Shown here: one piece after another, positions 1-8,677 of the stretch
Layout: each line of letters starts with the position of its first letter
Position numbering within the stretch: position 1 is the first letter of the stretch
From: Bradyrhizobium sp. 141
GTDB lineage: Bacteria; Pseudomonadota; Alphaproteobacteria; Rhizobiales; Xanthobacteraceae
Assembly (NCBI RefSeq): GCF_023074055.1
Contig: NZ_JADPKR010000108.1
Coordinates: forward strand, 1-64,000
Length of the DNA: 64,000 bases
Direction: 5' to 3'
Notes under the pieces: generated by a model
Told to the model about the DNA's origin: nothing
What the model saw: the letters and a program-made list of their open reading frames with translations, nothing else
The model's database searches: none
Translations under genes and position numbers: made by a program

Positions 1-74
1 GGCCATACCCCCCCCCAAGCCCCCCTGCCAGCTGGGGCCGTCTCTCCGCCCACGCGTAGTTTCGGAGTAAGCGT

Positions 75-434
75 ATGCGTTCATCGCCATCGATCGTCCC
101 GACTGATCGGCTCGACCGGGACATCTATCTGGTGATTGAGGACTTTGGCGCGCGTGCTGGCTGCGCTTGGCGCGAAACAGACGAGCAAGACACCGACCGC
201 GACACTATCATCCGCGACTTGCTCTCAGGCCAATACACCTATCCGGTCCGCATCGTCGTGTTCAATGCGATTGAAGGCTACGCGCGCGACGCGACCAGCG
301 AGATCGCCGATGAGTTGGCCGAGGCTGTCGCCGGGAACGCCCAGACCACGCCGGCCCTACAAGCCTTTGTCGAAGCCAACGCTACTTGGCCATTTGCCCT
401 TCAGCTGGCGCTACCCCTCCCCGGAGCGGCCTAG
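75..434 (+). CDS. Hypothetical acidic protein, 119 aa
   Basis: I do not recognise this protein. It is short and acidic, with a run of charged residues around positions 33-45 (RETDEQDTDRD) and a phrase near 60 (VVFNAIEGYARDATSEIADE) that resembles small soluble accessory proteins seen near phage-derived genes. It has no signal peptide or membrane segment. The ATG at 75 follows GGAGTAAGCGT, an acceptable ribosome binding site. An overlapping frame from 136 is a shadow with arginine/serine-rich composition. It lies just upstream of a promoter-hairpin repeat and may be transcribed alone. The coding call rests on its amino-acid composition and the RBS. Confidence 0.6.
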   Translation: MRSSPSIVPTDRLDRDIYLVIEDFGARAGCAWRETDEQDTDRDTIIRDLLSGQYTYPVRIVVFNAIEGYARDATSEIADELAEAVAGNAQTTPALQAFVEANATWPFALQLALPLPGAA

Positions 435-463
435 ACTAGTTCGGATGCTGCGGCCGGATGGAT

Positions 464-560
464 TTGACACGTCGGGCAAAACACTGGCAGAATGGCATCA
501 TCGAGACGAGTTTGTTTTCGCCCGCGCCGGATATTTCCGCCGCGGGTTTTTTGCGTCTCG
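464..560 (+). ncRNA. Repeated promoter-hairpin element, copy 1 (candidate sRNA)
   Basis: TTGACA at 464-469, an 18-nt spacer and CAGAAT at 488-493 form a sigma70-like promoter. About 7 nt downstream begins a sequence that folds: an outer stem CGAGACG (502-508) with CGTCTCG (554-560), and an inner hairpin CCCGCG (521-526) with CGCGGG (541-546), followed by a run of six T. The predicted transcript is about 500-560. Three more copies lie at 2964, 3724 and 3872. The promoter core is nearly identical in all four, whereas hairpin arms vary in a paired way. No reading frame is shared between copies. Function unknown. Confidence 0.65.
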
Positions 561-577
561 ATTCATTGTGAATGAAT
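561..577. repeat. Perfect 7-bp inverted repeat upstream of the 599 gene
   Basis: ATTCATT-GTG-AATGAAT lies 22 nt before the start codon of the 599 gene and directly abuts the end of promoter-hairpin copy 1. The symmetry and position suit a dimeric repressor operator or a small cruciform. No regulator is encoded next to it, so its role is a guess. Confidence 0.35.
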
Positions 578-598
578 TGACAGAGAGAGATTGCGCAG

Positions 599-1054
599 AT
601 GAATGAAATCGTTATGTCGAAGAACAAGCGCTCCGAAGTTGGATTTGCGAGGGAAGCTGCCCGCAGAATTTTGAAGCAGCGGACCATGACGGAAATCAAA
701 TCGCTGGCGCGGACGCAGACCTTGCAGGCCGTGAACACGCTCGTGAACATTATGCGGGACAAGAAAGCCCCCGCGCATGCGCGCGTCTGCGCGGCCAATT
801 CCATTCTCGACCGCGGCTGGGGCAAGTCCTTGCAGCGCATTGCAAGCGAAGACGGCACGCCGATTGAGTTCCTTCACCGGATCGAGCGAGTCATCGTTCA
901 TCCCGGCGACCCAGTGAATGATCCAGTGATTGACGCCACTATCGAGGAATCCGTGCGGCGGGTCCCGCTCAGCGTTCTCGGAAGCGTCGGCGCCACCAAT
1001 GATTTCGACCTTTCCCACGAAGACGTCTGGCTGCAATCGCAGGAGAGCACATGA
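599..1054 (+). CDS. Phage-associated hypothetical protein, 151 aa
   Basis: The N-terminal half is basic and helical. The segment around residues 40-80, with LVNIMRDKKAPAHARVCAAN followed by SILDRGWGK, matches a motif I know from small proteins beside phage terminase genes (the usual form has LVEIMR, APxxARxxAAN and ILDRGWGK). The C-terminal half carries acidic patches and no known domain. The frame begins at ATG 599; a second ATG at 614 (MSKNKR) is also possible. The stop overlaps the next ORF by 4 nt (ATGA), so the two are probably translationally coupled. A role in DNA packaging or DNA binding is inferred only from the motif. Confidence 0.65.
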   Translation: MNEIVMSKNKRSEVGFAREAARRILKQRTMTEIKSLARTQTLQAVNTLVNIMRDKKAPAHARVCAANSILDRGWGKSLQRIASEDGTPIEFLHRIERVIVHPGDPVNDPVIDATIEESVRRVPLSVLGSVGATNDFDLSHEDVWLQSQEST

Positions 1055-1242
1055 GCGGAGCCCCACAGAAGCCGCATCAGCCGCGTGTTGAGCCGAGTGC
1101 AGAACCCGGGTGGCCCCAATGGATGGCAGATGCGCTTGCATACAAACCCGAAAACCAGACTCCGGAAGCGGGAAAAATGGTCAGCGCAGAAAGCAATGAG
1201 CGGCGCAACATTCGGACATTGAGCCGCGTTTCGAATAGCTGA
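1051..1242 (+). CDS. Small hypothetical protein, 63 aa
   Basis: This frame starts inside the stop of the upstream phage-like gene (ATGA overlap) and ends 14 nt before a strong hairpin, which supports translation as the second gene of a two-gene unit. The residues PGWPQWMADALAYKPE contain aromatic and proline residues unusual for a random frame. The C-terminal third is rich in Ser, Arg and Asn. No domain is recognised. Confidence 0.5.
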   Translation: MSGAPQKPHQPRVEPSAEPGWPQWMADALAYKPENQTPEAGKMVSAESNERRNIRTLSRVSNS

Positions 1243-1254
1243 TGCCTCGAAAAA

Positions 1255-1279
1255 AAGCCCGCGGCGATGCCGCGGGCTT
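1255..1279. terminator. Bidirectional intrinsic terminator
   Basis: An 11-bp perfect stem, AAGCCCGCGGC / GCCGCGGGCTT, closes a 3-nt loop. On the minus strand it is followed by a run of T (seen as A at 1250-1256), and on the plus strand by a T-rich CTTCCTTTCTT stretch. It ends the 599-1242 unit and also serves the minus-strand monooxygenase that stops at 1307. Confidence 0.85.
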
Positions 1280-1306
1280 CCTTTCTTGGAGGGGCCGACA
1301 CTTGCG

Positions 1307-2839
<1,533 letters not shown>

Positions 2840-2963
2840 GTCGTGACCCCTCGGCTTGTTGTTGGGTCGGGGGTTCTACGGCAGAGGCGGGGACTTGAAG
2901 CAAGCCGGTTGCGCACCACATATTGAGTTGGGAGGAGGGGCTTGCTGTTCCGCGTCCGCCGCG

Positions 2964-3050
2964 TTGACACGTCGGGCAACACACCGGCATGATGGCATCA
3001 TCGACAGAGTTTGGTTCAACCCGCGCGGGAGATGCCCGCTGCGGGTTTTG
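2964..3050 (+). ncRNA. Repeated promoter-hairpin element, copy 2 (candidate sRNA)
   Basis: TTGACA at 2964-2969 and CATGAT at 2988-2993 (18-nt spacer) are followed by a hairpin: AACCCGC (3018-3024) with GCGGGTT (3041-3047), and an inner helix GCGGG (3025-3029) with CCCGC (3035-3039), leaving one unpaired base at 3040. The following TTTTGATTT is a weaker U-tract than in the other copies. The outer CGAGACG stem of copies 1 and 4 is absent. The inner pairs differ from copies 3 and 4 in a compensated way. It lies between the divergent monooxygenase gene (ending its upstream side at 2839) and the response regulator. Confidence 0.6.
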
Positions 3051-3066
3051 ATTTGCCGGCCGAGGT

Positions 3067-3411
3067 TCAGCCGGCGCCGGTGGTTCGCTGCATGATGTCG
3101 GCGAGTTCCTCGAACGAGAACGGTTTCCGGATCATCGGCAGACCGCCGCGCCGGGGCTCGCGACCCGACAATTGCAGCACTTTCAACTCCGGACGGACTC
3201 GCTTTGCCAGCGCGGCCAGTTCATGACCATCCATGCCGGGCATGTTGATATCCGTGATGAGGATGGAGATCTCCTGGTTCTGCTTGAGCCGGTCGAGCGC
3301 ATCCGGACCGCTTTGGGCGCTGACCACCTGGCAGCCGAGATCTTCCAGCATGCCGATGATCACATCGAGGACGGCGGGATCGTCATCAACGACCAGGACA
3401 GTGTGGCTCAT
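3067..3411 (-). CDS. Single-domain response regulator (CheY-like)
   Basis: This is a stand-alone receiver domain that takes a phosphoryl group from a histidine kinase. The acidic pocket is D9-D10-D11, the phospho-acceptor is D54 in ITDINMPGMD, the switch Ser is S82 and the conserved Lys is K96 in IRKPFS. At 114 residues there is no output domain, so it would act by protein contact or in a phosphorelay, as with CpdR- or DivK-like proteins. No histidine kinase gene is adjacent. The LSGREPRRGGLP stretch before K96 is slightly longer than usual. The ATG at 3411 gives a complete beta1 strand (TVLVVDDD). Confidence 0.9.
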   Translation of the reverse strand: MSHTVLVVDDDPAVLDVIIGMLEDLGCQVVSAQSGPDALDRLKQNQEISILITDINMPGMDGHELAALAKRVRPELKVLQLSGREPRRGGLPMIRKPFSFEELADIMQRTTGAG

Positions 3412-3474
3412 CGCGCGAACGTTCCTTGCAACGAATGAATCAACGCGCCGCTCCGCGGGTAGGTTCCGGCGAGC

Positions 3475-3675
3475 CTAATCGTCCTTCGACAAATCGCCGG
3501 GCTTTTCGGGAAGGCTGATGGCGCCGCCTTCGCCGTGCTCGAGGTCGCGATCCCTGTCCCCGGTCTCGCCGGAATCTTCGATGATCGGGTCCTGCATGTC
3601 GCGCTTTTTCTCGCGGCGCGGCTTGTCTCCGGGCAGCCTACGCGGTGTCTGCTGTAACGTCGTCTTGGGTGTCAT
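3475..3675 (-). CDS. Small charged hypothetical protein, 66 aa
   Basis: The sequence is highly hydrophilic: a basic N-terminal half (RRLPGDKPRREKKRD) and an acidic C-terminal half (EDSGETGDRDRDLEHGEG), with no hydrophobic core, so it is probably disordered. The reverse complement before the ATG at 3675 reads GGGAGGATCGGCCAATG, a good Shine-Dalgarno sequence. Similar short proteins are frequent near stress genes in rhizobia. Function unknown. Confidence 0.6.
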   Translation of the reverse strand: MTPKTTLQQTPRRLPGDKPRREKKRDMQDPIIEDSGETGDRDRDLEHGEGGAISLPEKPGDLSKDD

Positions 3676-3723
3676 TGGCCGATCCTCCCGATCGGCTAAC
3701 TTTCGTCGAGCCTACAAGTTCGT

Positions 3724-3813
3724 TTGACACGTCGGGCAACACACTGGCAGAATGGCATCATCGAAAGACGTTTGGTTCAGCCCGCGCGGAGAAATCTGCA
3801 GCGGGCTTTTTCA
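3724..3813 (+). ncRNA. Repeated promoter-hairpin element, copy 3 (candidate sRNA)
   Basis: TTGACA at 3724-3729 and CAGAAT at 3748-3753 (18-nt spacer) precede a hairpin with AGCCCGC (3779-3785) and GCGGGCT (3801-3807), an inner helix GCGGA / TCTGC containing one G-U pair, a GAAA loop and a single bulged A. A run of five T follows. Relative to copy 2, the basal pair changes from A-U to G-C and the loop-closing pair from G-C to A-U, both compensated. Confidence 0.65.
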
Positions 3814-3820
3814 TTCAACG

Positions 3821-3865
3821 CAGGCTCGTTCAACAGAGGCTTGTTCAACACAGGCTCGTTCAACA
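3821..3865 (+). repeat. Three tandem 15-bp repeats
   Basis: Units CAGGCTCGTTCAACA (3821-3835), GAGGCTTGTTCAACA (3836-3850) and CAGGCTCGTTCAACA (3851-3865) follow each other exactly, flanked by partial units (ATTCAACG before, TAGGC after). They fill the gap between promoter-hairpin copies 3 and 4, so they lie between the terminator of one and the -35 box of the next. Confidence 0.85.
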
Positions 3866-3871
3866 TAGGCT

Positions 3872-3966
3872 TTGACACGTCGGGCAACACACCGGCATAA
3901 TGACATCATCGAGACGAGTTTGGTTCACCCGCGCGGAGCACATCCGCTGCGGGTTTTTTCGTCTCG
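3872..3966 (+). ncRNA. Repeated promoter-hairpin element, copy 4 (candidate sRNA)
   Basis: This copy has the best promoter: TTGACA at 3872-3877, 18-nt spacer, CATAAT at 3896-3901. The predicted RNA starts near 3908. The outer stem CGAGACGA (3910-3917) pairs with TCGTCTCG (3959-3966); the inner hairpin is ACCCGC (3927-3932) with GCGGGT (3949-3954), then GCGGA with TCCGC, leaving a bulged T at 3948. Six T follow the hairpin. The RNA would be about 55 nt. Confidence 0.68.
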
Positions 3967-4257
3967 ATTTTCGAGATCGGACGGCGGCGGCGCATTGCGG
4001 CCACGCACTCGTCAAACTTGGAGCGCCGATCGGCGCGCCGCCGTCCGAACCATTGCTGGCCGTGCACGCGCGAACGTGCCGGCCCGCGGCGCAGGGCCCA
4101 TTGCCCGCGCCGCTGCGGTCTCCGGAAGCGACGGAGATAGGGTTCGCGCCCGAAACGATCGCGCTTCGCTTGACGCGATCTGCCGCGCATTTTCTTCTCT
4201 GGGAGGGATGATGACCGCCTATCTGATATCGCTCGCGCTTACGAGCCGGACAAGCTG
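3967..4257. other. Stretch without a convincing gene
   Basis: Both strands have open frames here (plus-strand frames running to 4211 and 4258, minus-strand frames from 4190 and 4288), but their products are Arg/Ala/Pro-rich, start inside the adjacent promoter-hairpin or lack an RBS, and match nothing I know. The last 60 nt contain GGGAGGG at 4201-4207 followed by ATGATG, which opens a 16-codon peptide (4208-4258) whose TGA overlaps the ATG of the next gene. Confidence 0.4.
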
Positions 4258-4431
4258 ATGGGTTATTGCGTAGCGCTCTACTTCGCAAAGCTCCTGGTTT
4301 GGGACAAGGTCCTTGGATTCGGCTCGACGGACGCTCTGGCGGGATTTGCGGCGATCACCGCCAATCTGGTCGTCTCGTTCTACTTCGCCAAGCGTGGCTT
4401 CGAGAACGTTGCGAGGATCATCAAGCGGTGA
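4258..4431 (+). CDS. Small membrane protein, phage-associated type
   Basis: The 57-residue product has two hydrophobic stretches (about residues 3-20 and 28-46, the second ending LVVSFYFAKRGFEN) and a basic tail, as in small holin-like proteins. The same frame remains open upstream to 4174 and would add DDRLSDIARAYEPDKL, which looks like real protein. However, no ATG, GTG or TTG opens it, while the strong SD-ATG at 4201-4210 is one base out of frame. The native N-terminus may therefore have been shifted by a one-base indel. The stop overlaps the GTG start of the next gene (GTGA). Confidence 0.5.
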   Translation: MGYCVALYFAKLLVWDKVLGFGSTDALAGFAAITANLVVSFYFAKRGFENVARIIKR

Positions 4432-4727
4432 AAATTCAAGACGAAGAGATTCGGGCGATTGTCGCGCAGACATTGGCCGAGCAGCAAAGAGTTCAGCAGG
4501 AGAGCGTCGATGCCATCGTATTGAAAGCGGTGGCGTCAGTCCTGGCCTCGTTCGGGATCGAAGACGATGACCGGAAAGAGCTGAGAGCCGACTTCCAGCA
4601 CCTGCGGCGTTGGCGAAAGAGCGTGGAGCAGGCGCAGAGCTACACCTTCAAGGCAGTGATCACGGTGATTGCGACCGGCCTGATGGGGGCGGTCTGGCTC
4701 GGTGTCAAAGTCGTGCTGGGCAAGTGA
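4428..4727 (+). CDS. Prophage-type protein with C-terminal membrane segment, 99 aa
   Basis: Read from GTG 4428, overlapping the previous stop, the protein starts KIQDEEIRAIVAQTLAEQQR, a helical acidic region. It continues through RADFQHLRRWRKSVEQ to a single C-terminal transmembrane helix (VITVIATGLMGAVWLGVKVV). This layout (helical region, LRxWR motif, terminal membrane anchor) resembles small proteins of the DUF6127 kind found beside holins in rhizobial prophages; that comparison is from memory. The frame is open upstream to 4266, but those residues are the antisense-like shadow of the preceding gene. It may be a tail or lysis accessory protein. Confidence 0.62.
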   Translation: MKIQDEEIRAIVAQTLAEQQRVQQESVDAIVLKAVASVLASFGIEDDDRKELRADFQHLRRWRKSVEQAQSYTFKAVITVIATGLMGAVWLGVKVVLGK

Positions 4728-4787
4728 CCTCGACGCCACGGAATCGGCGTCGCGCACTCAGGATCACCCCTGCCAATAGGCTATCCC

Positions 4788-5216
4788 ATGTACAGAATTC
4801 GGATCGTCGATGCGGACGATGACGAGACCGCTGAGATTCTCGGTGATTTGCATCGGCTGACATTTTTCGATGGGGCCGCCATGCCGCAATTCGATTTGGG
4901 GGCGTGGTGGATCGCCTACCACGGTGATGACGCGGTCGCCTTCGCCGGCGTCGTGCCGTCGACGCATGCGCGGAACAGCGGATATTTCTGCCGGGTCGGG
5001 GTCTTGCAGCGACATTGGGGACGGGGACTTCAACTCAGGCTGATGCGAGCGATCGAAGTGCGAGCGCGACGCCTCGGATGGGACAGCATCGTCTCCGATA
5101 CGACGGACAATCCGGCATCTGCCAATAATTTCATCCGTGCGGGTTATCGGCTCCACGAGCCCGAAACGCCTTGGGCCTGGTCGCATACGCTTTATTGGCG
5201 AAAGTGGCTGCGCTGA
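4788..5216 (+). CDS. GNAT-family N-acetyltransferase
   Basis: This is a 142-residue single GNAT domain that transfers an acetyl group from acetyl-CoA to an amine. Acetyl-CoA binding motif A is seen as CRVGVLQRHWGRGLQLRLM (about 68-86), with the Q/R-x-x-G-x-G/L signature as RHWGRG; motif B contains NPASANNFIRAGYRL (about 110-124). The acceptor cannot be deduced. It starts 60 nt after the phage-type gene and is the last gene before the terminator at 5315. GNAT genes beside rhizobial phage remnants are common, so it may travel with them. Confidence 0.85.
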   Translation: MYRIRIVDADDDETAEILGDLHRLTFFDGAAMPQFDLGAWWIAYHGDDAVAFAGVVPSTHARNSGYFCRVGVLQRHWGRGLQLRLMRAIEVRARRLGWDSIVSDTTDNPASANNFIRAGYRLHEPETPWAWSHTLYWRKWLR

Positions 5217-5314
5217 ACAATTGCAGTGGGTTTCCCGTCATGCGGAACGTGACTTTCTCAAACTAGCATGGCTGCGCGAGGCGCGCGTGGCTTCCCTATG
5301 CTCGGAAATGTCCA

Positions 5315-5349
5315 ACGGCCCGGCAGCTTGACGGCTGCCGGGCCGTTTC
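5315..5349 (+). terminator. Intrinsic terminator
   Basis: A perfect 13-bp GC-rich stem, ACGGCCCGGCAGC with GCTGCCGGGCCGT, closes a 6-nt loop (TTGACG) and is followed by TTTCTGCGTTTC. It lies 99 nt after the GNAT gene and separates the accessory patch from the CoA-transferase gene. Confidence 0.85.
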
Positions 5350-5461
5350 TGCGTTTCGGGATGAAGCGAGCGAGGCACTTGCGAAGTTGGCGGCGCCGGG
5401 CTTTAAGTTTGCTCTTGCAGGAAATTCGGCGGCCATAAGCCGATGTAAGGGAGCGCTATCG

Positions 5462-6730
5462 ATGCCCAACAAGCCTCAATTGCCGGAACGTTCGCCGCGG
5501 GCGATGGGAGGGCTGACTGCGCTCGATGGTCTGCTGGTCGTCGATTTCACGCGTGTCGTCGCCGGTCCGGCCTGCACCCAGACCCTCGCCGATTTTGGCG
5601 CGCACGTCATCAAGATCGAGAATCCCGACGGCGGCGACGACACGCGCGCCTATGAGCACGCCGAAATTGGCGGCGAAAGCGCGGCCTATCTCAGCTTGAA
5701 CCGCAACAAGCGCGGCATTGCACTCGATCTTTCGGTGCCGGAGGCCCGCGAGATCGCGCTGGATCTGATCCGCAAGGCGGATGTGGTCGTGGAGAATTTT
5801 TCAAGCGGAGTCATGAAGAAGTTCGGGCTCGACTATGAGGCGGTCGCGCCGCTCAATCCACGGCTGGTCTACTGCTCGATCTCCGCCTATGGACGCTCCG
5901 GACCGTTCGCCTCGCGCCCCGGCTTCGATCCCATCACGCAGGCCGAGAGCGGCTTCATGTCGCTCAACGGATTTGCCGATGGCCCGGCGGTTCGCACCGG
6001 CCCGCCGATCGTGGACATGGCGACGGGGATGTCTGCCTGTAACGCCATCCTGCTGGCGCTATTGGCGCGAGACCGGCTCGGCCGCGGGCAACATGTCGAA
6101 GTCGCCTTGTTCGACGTCGCGATGGGGATGACCGGCTTCTACGGCATGGCTTATCTCATCAACGGCGAAAACCCCGGCCGGTTCGGCAATTCGCCCAGCG
6201 GGTCTCCCACCGTCGGCGTCTATGAGGCCTCCGATGGGCCGCTCTATATGGCTTGCGCCAACGATCGGCTCTATCGCCGGCTCGTGGTCGAGGTGCTGAA
6301 CCGGCCAGATCTCATCACCGATCCGCAGTTTGCCACGCGCAAGGCCCGCTCCGAGAACAAGGAGCTCCTGCGCGCGGCCATCGCGGGGGTCTTTGCCGGC
6401 GATACGCTCGAGAACTGGATGGCGAAGATGAAGCAGGCCAATATTCCGGTCGGCTATCTCCGGACGGTGGAGGAGGGGTTCAACGCACCCGAGGCTCGCG
6501 AGCGCCATCGCTTGAACCGGATTCCGCACCGTACAGCGGAATGGGTGCCCAACATCGAGCCGCCGATCACCATGAGCCTGACCGGCGCGATCGATCCCGT
6601 TGCGGCCCCCCTGTTAGGTGAGCATACCGAGGACGTCTTGCGTCATATGCTCGGTTATGACGAGCGTCGGGTCACGGAGTTTACCCGGAAGGGCGCCTTT
6701 GGCTCAGGCAAACCCTCGGCGCCAGGTTAA
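5462..6730 (+). CDS. CaiB/BaiF-type (family III) CoA-transferase
   Basis: Family III CoA-transferases move CoA between carboxylic acids. The N-terminal LLVVDFTRVVAGPACTQTLA and GAHVIKIENP, then NRNKRGIALDL, ENFSSGVMKKFGLDY and AYGRSGPFASRPGFD are the standard CaiB fold blocks. D156 in GFDP matches the aspartate that forms the acyl intermediate. The 422-residue length is normal. The ATG at 5462 is chosen over one at 5387 because it follows AAGGGAGCGCTATCG and gives the usual family N-terminus. It is followed after 119 nt by the two-component monooxygenase genes, so it could activate the same substrate as a CoA ester. Confidence 0.92.
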   Translation: MPNKPQLPERSPRAMGGLTALDGLLVVDFTRVVAGPACTQTLADFGAHVIKIENPDGGDDTRAYEHAEIGGESAAYLSLNRNKRGIALDLSVPEAREIALDLIRKADVVVENFSSGVMKKFGLDYEAVAPLNPRLVYCSISAYGRSGPFASRPGFDPITQAESGFMSLNGFADGPAVRTGPPIVDMATGMSACNAILLALLARDRLGRGQHVEVALFDVAMGMTGFYGMAYLINGENPGRFGNSPSGSPTVGVYEASDGPLYMACANDRLYRRLVVEVLNRPDLITDPQFATRKARSENKELLRAAIAGVFAGDTLENWMAKMKQANIPVGYLRTVEEGFNAPEARERHRLNRIPHRTAEWVPNIEPPITMSLTGAIDPVAAPLLGEHTEDVLRHMLGYDERRVTEFTRKGAFGSGKPSAPG

Positions 6731-6849
6731 GCAGTCCTCATGGCACCCGGCATCGCCCGGAACGCGAATCGATGCGTCGCGATGCCAGCTGCATTGGCTT
6801 GATTTGGCGATCGGGCGGCCGCATAAATGTGTGAAAGCGAGGGACACGA

Positions 6850-8079
6850 ATGGCGCCTGGTCGAAAGCCGAGCATTGGGCAGCCCACCGGGCCGGACGCC
6901 GGCGAGCACGCCCATGCGGCAATGATCGCGAAGGCTAGGGCCCTGGTGCCGCAACTACGAGAGCGGGCGGCGCGGACCGAGGAGCTGCGGCATCTGCCGT
7001 CGGAAACCGAGAGGGATCTGCACGACGGTGGTCTGTTCCGGATGCTTCAACCGGCACGGATTGGCGGCGCCGAGCTTGACTATGTCGCCCTCGTCGACTG
7101 CGCTGAGCTGCTCGGACAAGCGGACGCGTCGGTAGCCTGGAATCTCGCCAATCTGGCGAGCCATCACTGGATGCTCGGCATGTTCGAGCAGAAGGCGCAG
7201 GATTTGGTCTGGGGCCGCGATCCAGACGCGCTGATCGCATCCTCGTTCATTTTCCCCGCCGGACGCGCCACTAGAGTCGAGGGCGGATACCAACTGCACG
7301 GCAGTTGGCCATTCTCCTCCGGCGTTGCCTCCTGCGAATGGAACATGCTTGCAAGCGTGGTCTACTCCGACGACGAGGCTGACGGCATCGAGTATCGCAT
7401 CTTCCTGCTGCCGAAAGGCGATTACAAAGTGCTGGACACCTGGAACGTCGCGGGACTGCGCGGGACGGGGTCTTGCGACGTGGAGGTCAGGGATGCCTTC
7501 GTGGCTGACCACATGACGGTCGCCGTCGGCGATCTCGCCGGCGGTCCGACGCCGGGAAGCAAGATCAATCCAAATCCGCTGTATGCGCTCCCCGTATTCT
7601 CGCTGTTCCCATACGTCCTCTCCGGTGTCGCGCTGGGTAATGCGCAGGCGTGCCTCGACGATTACACCGAGGTCGCACGTCATCGCATTTCGACCTACAA
7701 CCGCGCCAAGCTGAGCGATTTTCAGAGCACTCAGATCAAGATCGCTGAGGCCTCGGCGAAGATCGACGCCGCGCGCCTGATCATGCGGTCGGCATGCCTC
7801 GATGCCATGGAGGACGCGCGGCGCGGTCACGTTCCCGACATGGCGACCAAGACTCGATATCGGCGCGACGGATCTTTTTCAGTGAATTTGTGTACGGACG
7901 CGGTCTCGATGCTGTTTGCCGCGAGCGGCGCGCGCGGCCTGTTCACGACCGGAGTGTTGCAGCGGCAATTCCGCGATGCTCACGCGATCAACTCGCATCT
8001 CGCATTCAACTTCGATGCGGCCGGGACCAATTATGGACGCGTGGCGTTGGGCCTGCCGTCCGAAAATCTCACGCTGTGA
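6850..8079 (+). CDS. Flavin-dependent monooxygenase, oxygenase component (acyl-CoA dehydrogenase fold)
   Basis: The protein has the acyl-CoA dehydrogenase fold but fits group D two-component hydroxylases (HsaA / p-hydroxyphenylacetate hydroxylase C2 type). Visible features are the helical N-terminal domain (ETERDLHDGGLFRMLQPARI), the beta domain with YQLHGSWPFSSGVASCEW, the WNVAGLRGTGSCDVEV block, and the C-terminal SGARGLFTTGVLQRQFRDAHA block, whose H-rich end contains the catalytic-region histidine in HAINSHLAFN. Such enzymes use reduced flavin supplied by a partner reductase, and a flavin reductase gene follows after 9 nt. The substrate is unknown; phenols, thiol or amine compounds and pyridines are all used by relatives. 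Confidence 0.85.
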   Translation: MAPGRKPSIGQPTGPDAGEHAHAAMIAKARALVPQLRERAARTEELRHLPSETERDLHDGGLFRMLQPARIGGAELDYVALVDCAELLGQADASVAWNLANLASHHWMLGMFEQKAQDLVWGRDPDALIASSFIFPAGRATRVEGGYQLHGSWPFSSGVASCEWNMLASVVYSDDEADGIEYRIFLLPKGDYKVLDTWNVAGLRGTGSCDVEVRDAFVADHMTVAVGDLAGGPTPGSKINPNPLYALPVFSLFPYVLSGVALGNAQACLDDYTEVARHRISTYNRAKLSDFQSTQIKIAEASAKIDAARLIMRSACLDAMEDARRGHVPDMATKTRYRRDGSFSVNLCTDAVSMLFAASGARGLFTTGVLQRQFRDAHAINSHLAFNFDAAGTNYGRVALGLPSENLTL

Positions 8080-8088
8080 GCCCGGCCG

Positions 8089-8652
8089 ATGAGTGATCTG
8101 CCGCAGCAGCCCCGCGTTCCCGATCCCGCCAACGAGTTCGCGAGCGATAACTCGCAGATCGATCCCCGCGACTTTCGCAATGCCCTTGGAACCTATGCAA
8201 CGGGCGTGACAATCATCACGGCCGCAGCGCCTGACGGCAAGCCCTACGGGCTGACATGCAATTCGTTCGCCTCGGTGTCGCTGAATCCTCCTCTGGTCCT
8301 GTGGAGTCTGGTCGTCTATTCCTCGAGTCTGACCATCTTCCAGAACGCCAGCCATTTCACGGTCAACGTGCTTGGCGCTTCGCAGCAGGCGCTTGCGAGC
8401 AAATTCGCCAAGTCGTCGGACGACAAGTTCACCGGTGTGGACTGGACGCCGGGCCTCGGCATGGCGCCGGTCCTTGCAGAGAGCGTTGCCAATTTTCAAT
8501 GCCGTTCCGTGAACCGCTATTATGGCGGCGACCACGTGATCTTTCTCGGCGCGGTCGAGGCCTATACCTACAACACGCGGGAGCCGCTGCTCTTCGCGCG
8601 GGGAGCGTTCGGCCGATTTCTCGCGGACGACGAGCGCAAAAAGTCACCCTAA
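8089..8652 (+). CDS. Flavin reductase, partner of the upstream monooxygenase
   Basis: This is a flavin reductase-like domain protein of the HpaC/HsaB type, which reduces FMN or FAD with NAD(P)H and hands it to the oxygenase. The core begins at about residue 28 with FRNALGTYATGVTIITA, followed by GLTCNSFASVSLNPPLV, FTVNVLGASQQALASKFA and the C-terminal GDHVIFLGAVEAY, all standard blocks. At 187 residues it has a 25-residue leader beyond the minimal domain. The 9-nt gap to the oxygenase gene implies co-translation. Confidence 0.92.
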   Translation: MSDLPQQPRVPDPANEFASDNSQIDPRDFRNALGTYATGVTIITAAAPDGKPYGLTCNSFASVSLNPPLVLWSLVVYSSSLTIFQNASHFTVNVLGASQQALASKFAKSSDDKFTGVDWTPGLGMAPVLAESVANFQCRSVNRYYGGDHVIFLGAVEAYTYNTREPLLFARGAFGRFLADDERKKSP

Positions 8653-8677
8653 CGTGCTTCAGGCCGCGCTCGATGGC

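Noticed and set aside
3900..4211. 103-codon plus-strand frame starting in the fourth promoter-hairpin element
   Set aside because: Its first codons lie inside the promoter and hairpin, there is no SD, and the sequence has no recognisable domain.
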